A stretch of 5,070 nucleotides of DNA, from the NCBI GenBank assembly GCA_947364965.1, contig CANAUU010000068.1:1-5070 (forward strand), given 5' to 3'. The notes beneath the pieces are model-generated. The model made no database searches. It had not been told where the DNA came from and worked only from the letters and a program-made list of their open reading frames with translations. The translations under genes were made by a program, and so were the position numbers. This DNA comes from an uncultured Candidatus Saccharibacteria bacterium (lineage in GTDB: Bacteria > Patescibacteriota > Saccharimonadia > Saccharimonadales > Saccharimonadaceae). Positions 4,923-5,070 of the stretch are shown one piece after another; within the stretch, counting starts at the first letter, position 1, and the number at the start of each line of letters is the position of its first letter.

Positions 4923-4938
4923 TGGGCATAAACCCCCA
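4923..4938 (+). repeat. 5'-end hairpin segment, copy 3
   Basis: TGGG-CATAAACC-CCCA forms a 4-bp stem with an 8-nt loop. Length and position match copies 1 and 2. Confidence 0.55.
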
Positions 4939-4995
4939 CGTCGCAAGCGACCAACGCCCCGATAATCTCGACGCCTTGGTCAATTCGTCAATCTA

Positions 4996-5007
4996 GGAGA
5001 TCGTGAA
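4996..5007 (+). repeat. Conserved 12-nt motif, copy 3
   Basis: GGAGATCGTGAA. GAGA (4997-5000) pairs with TCTC (5012-5015), and an outer TTCGT (4984-4988) pairs with ACGAA (5016-5020). The loop carries TCGTGAA, as in copy 2. Confidence 0.62.
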
Positions 5008-5051
5008 GACCTCTCACGAACTATTAAATTCATCGAAAAAGTTCACAGACT

Positions 5052-5070
5052 AGATCGGAAGAGCACACGT
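5052..5070. other. Illumina TruSeq adapter remnant at the contig end (not biological)
   Basis: AGATCGGAAGAGCACACGT is an exact 19-base match to the start of the standard Illumina TruSeq read 1 adapter, and it runs to the last base. It is untrimmed adapter read-through, so the genomic sequence ends at about 5051. The T before it could be genomic or from ligation. Confidence 0.97.

Larger units (their letters stand above)
4922..5051 (+). ncRNA. Array module 3: 5' part of a third template-RNA-like unit, cut by the contig end
   Basis: It has the hairpin segment at 4923-4938, a GTCGC-AA-GCGAC hairpin directly after, and the 12-nt motif at 4996-5007. No AAC-rich block is reached before the sequence ends in adapter. 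From the ATG a 24-codon frame, MGINPHVASDQRPDNLDALV and four more residues, runs to a TAG that overlaps the motif region. By analogy with modules 1 and 2, a third template block should lie beyond the break, possibly followed by the reverse transcriptase; this is a prediction. Confidence 0.48.

Noticed and set aside
3847..4993. Short leaderless peptides MSLTTHGRAPRA, MGLNPHV... and MGINPHV... at the module starts
   Set aside because: Similarity is limited to about seven residues, lengths differ (12, 18, 24), and the conserved part coincides with the covarying hairpin. Translation is possible but not supported, so no CDS is called.
3835..5051. CRISPR array or retron as explanation for the repeats
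   Set aside because: Repeat units are far too long and divergent for CRISPR with no regular spacers; no retron msr/msd inverted repeats or reverse transcriptase are present.

Overview
The window looks like one end of a metagenomic or draft contig from a Patescibacteria (CPR) bacterium, most likely Saccharibacteria (TM7). That placement is an inference. It rests on short leaderless-style genes without Shine-Dalgarno sites, strongly C-ended codons on the plus strand, and a FISUMP-like (Fibrobacter succinogenes major paralogous domain) template sequence near the 3' end. UGA is not used as a sense codon in any convincing gene, and Trp is TGG, so the standard code fits. The last 19 bases are Illumina adapter, so the contig really ends at about 5051.

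Layout: 1-459 is the C-terminal part of a VUT/YhhQ-type queuosine-precursor transporter. 574-1875 is tgt (tRNA-guanine transglycosylase), and the two together suggest salvage of a 7-deazaguanine precursor. 1922-3016 is an AI-2E/PerM-family membrane protein. 3199-3588 is a small MerR-family regulator. 3704-3778 is tRNA-Gln(TTG) with an encoded CCA, followed by a good intrinsic terminator at 3779-3819. All genes lie on the plus strand. tgt, the AI-2E gene, the MerR gene and the tRNA each have their own TGn-TATAAT promoter, and for the protein genes the ATG falls only 6-9 nt after the -10 box.

The unusual part is 3835-5051, about 1.2 kb with no convincing protein gene. It holds three tandem modules. 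Each starts with TATAAT, a 6-nt gap and ATG. A 16-nt segment at the predicted RNA 5' end can fold into a hairpin, with one covarying pair between modules. A 12-nt motif, GGAGATCGTGAA, recurs once per module, and a hairpin forms around it most clearly in module 2. Modules 1 and 2 then carry a start-less, AAC-rich stretch that reads like the C-terminal variable segment of a FISUMP protein. Each of these ends in a shared 15-nt element and an A/C-rich tail. Module 3 is cut off by the contig end.

The best interpretation is an array of separately transcribed template-repeat (TR) RNAs of a diversity-generating retroelement (DGR). Adenine-rich Asn codons are what adenine-specific mutagenic retrohoming uses to diversify a target gene. 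The reverse transcriptase and target gene are not in the window, so the DGR assignment is inferred from the template-like sequences alone.
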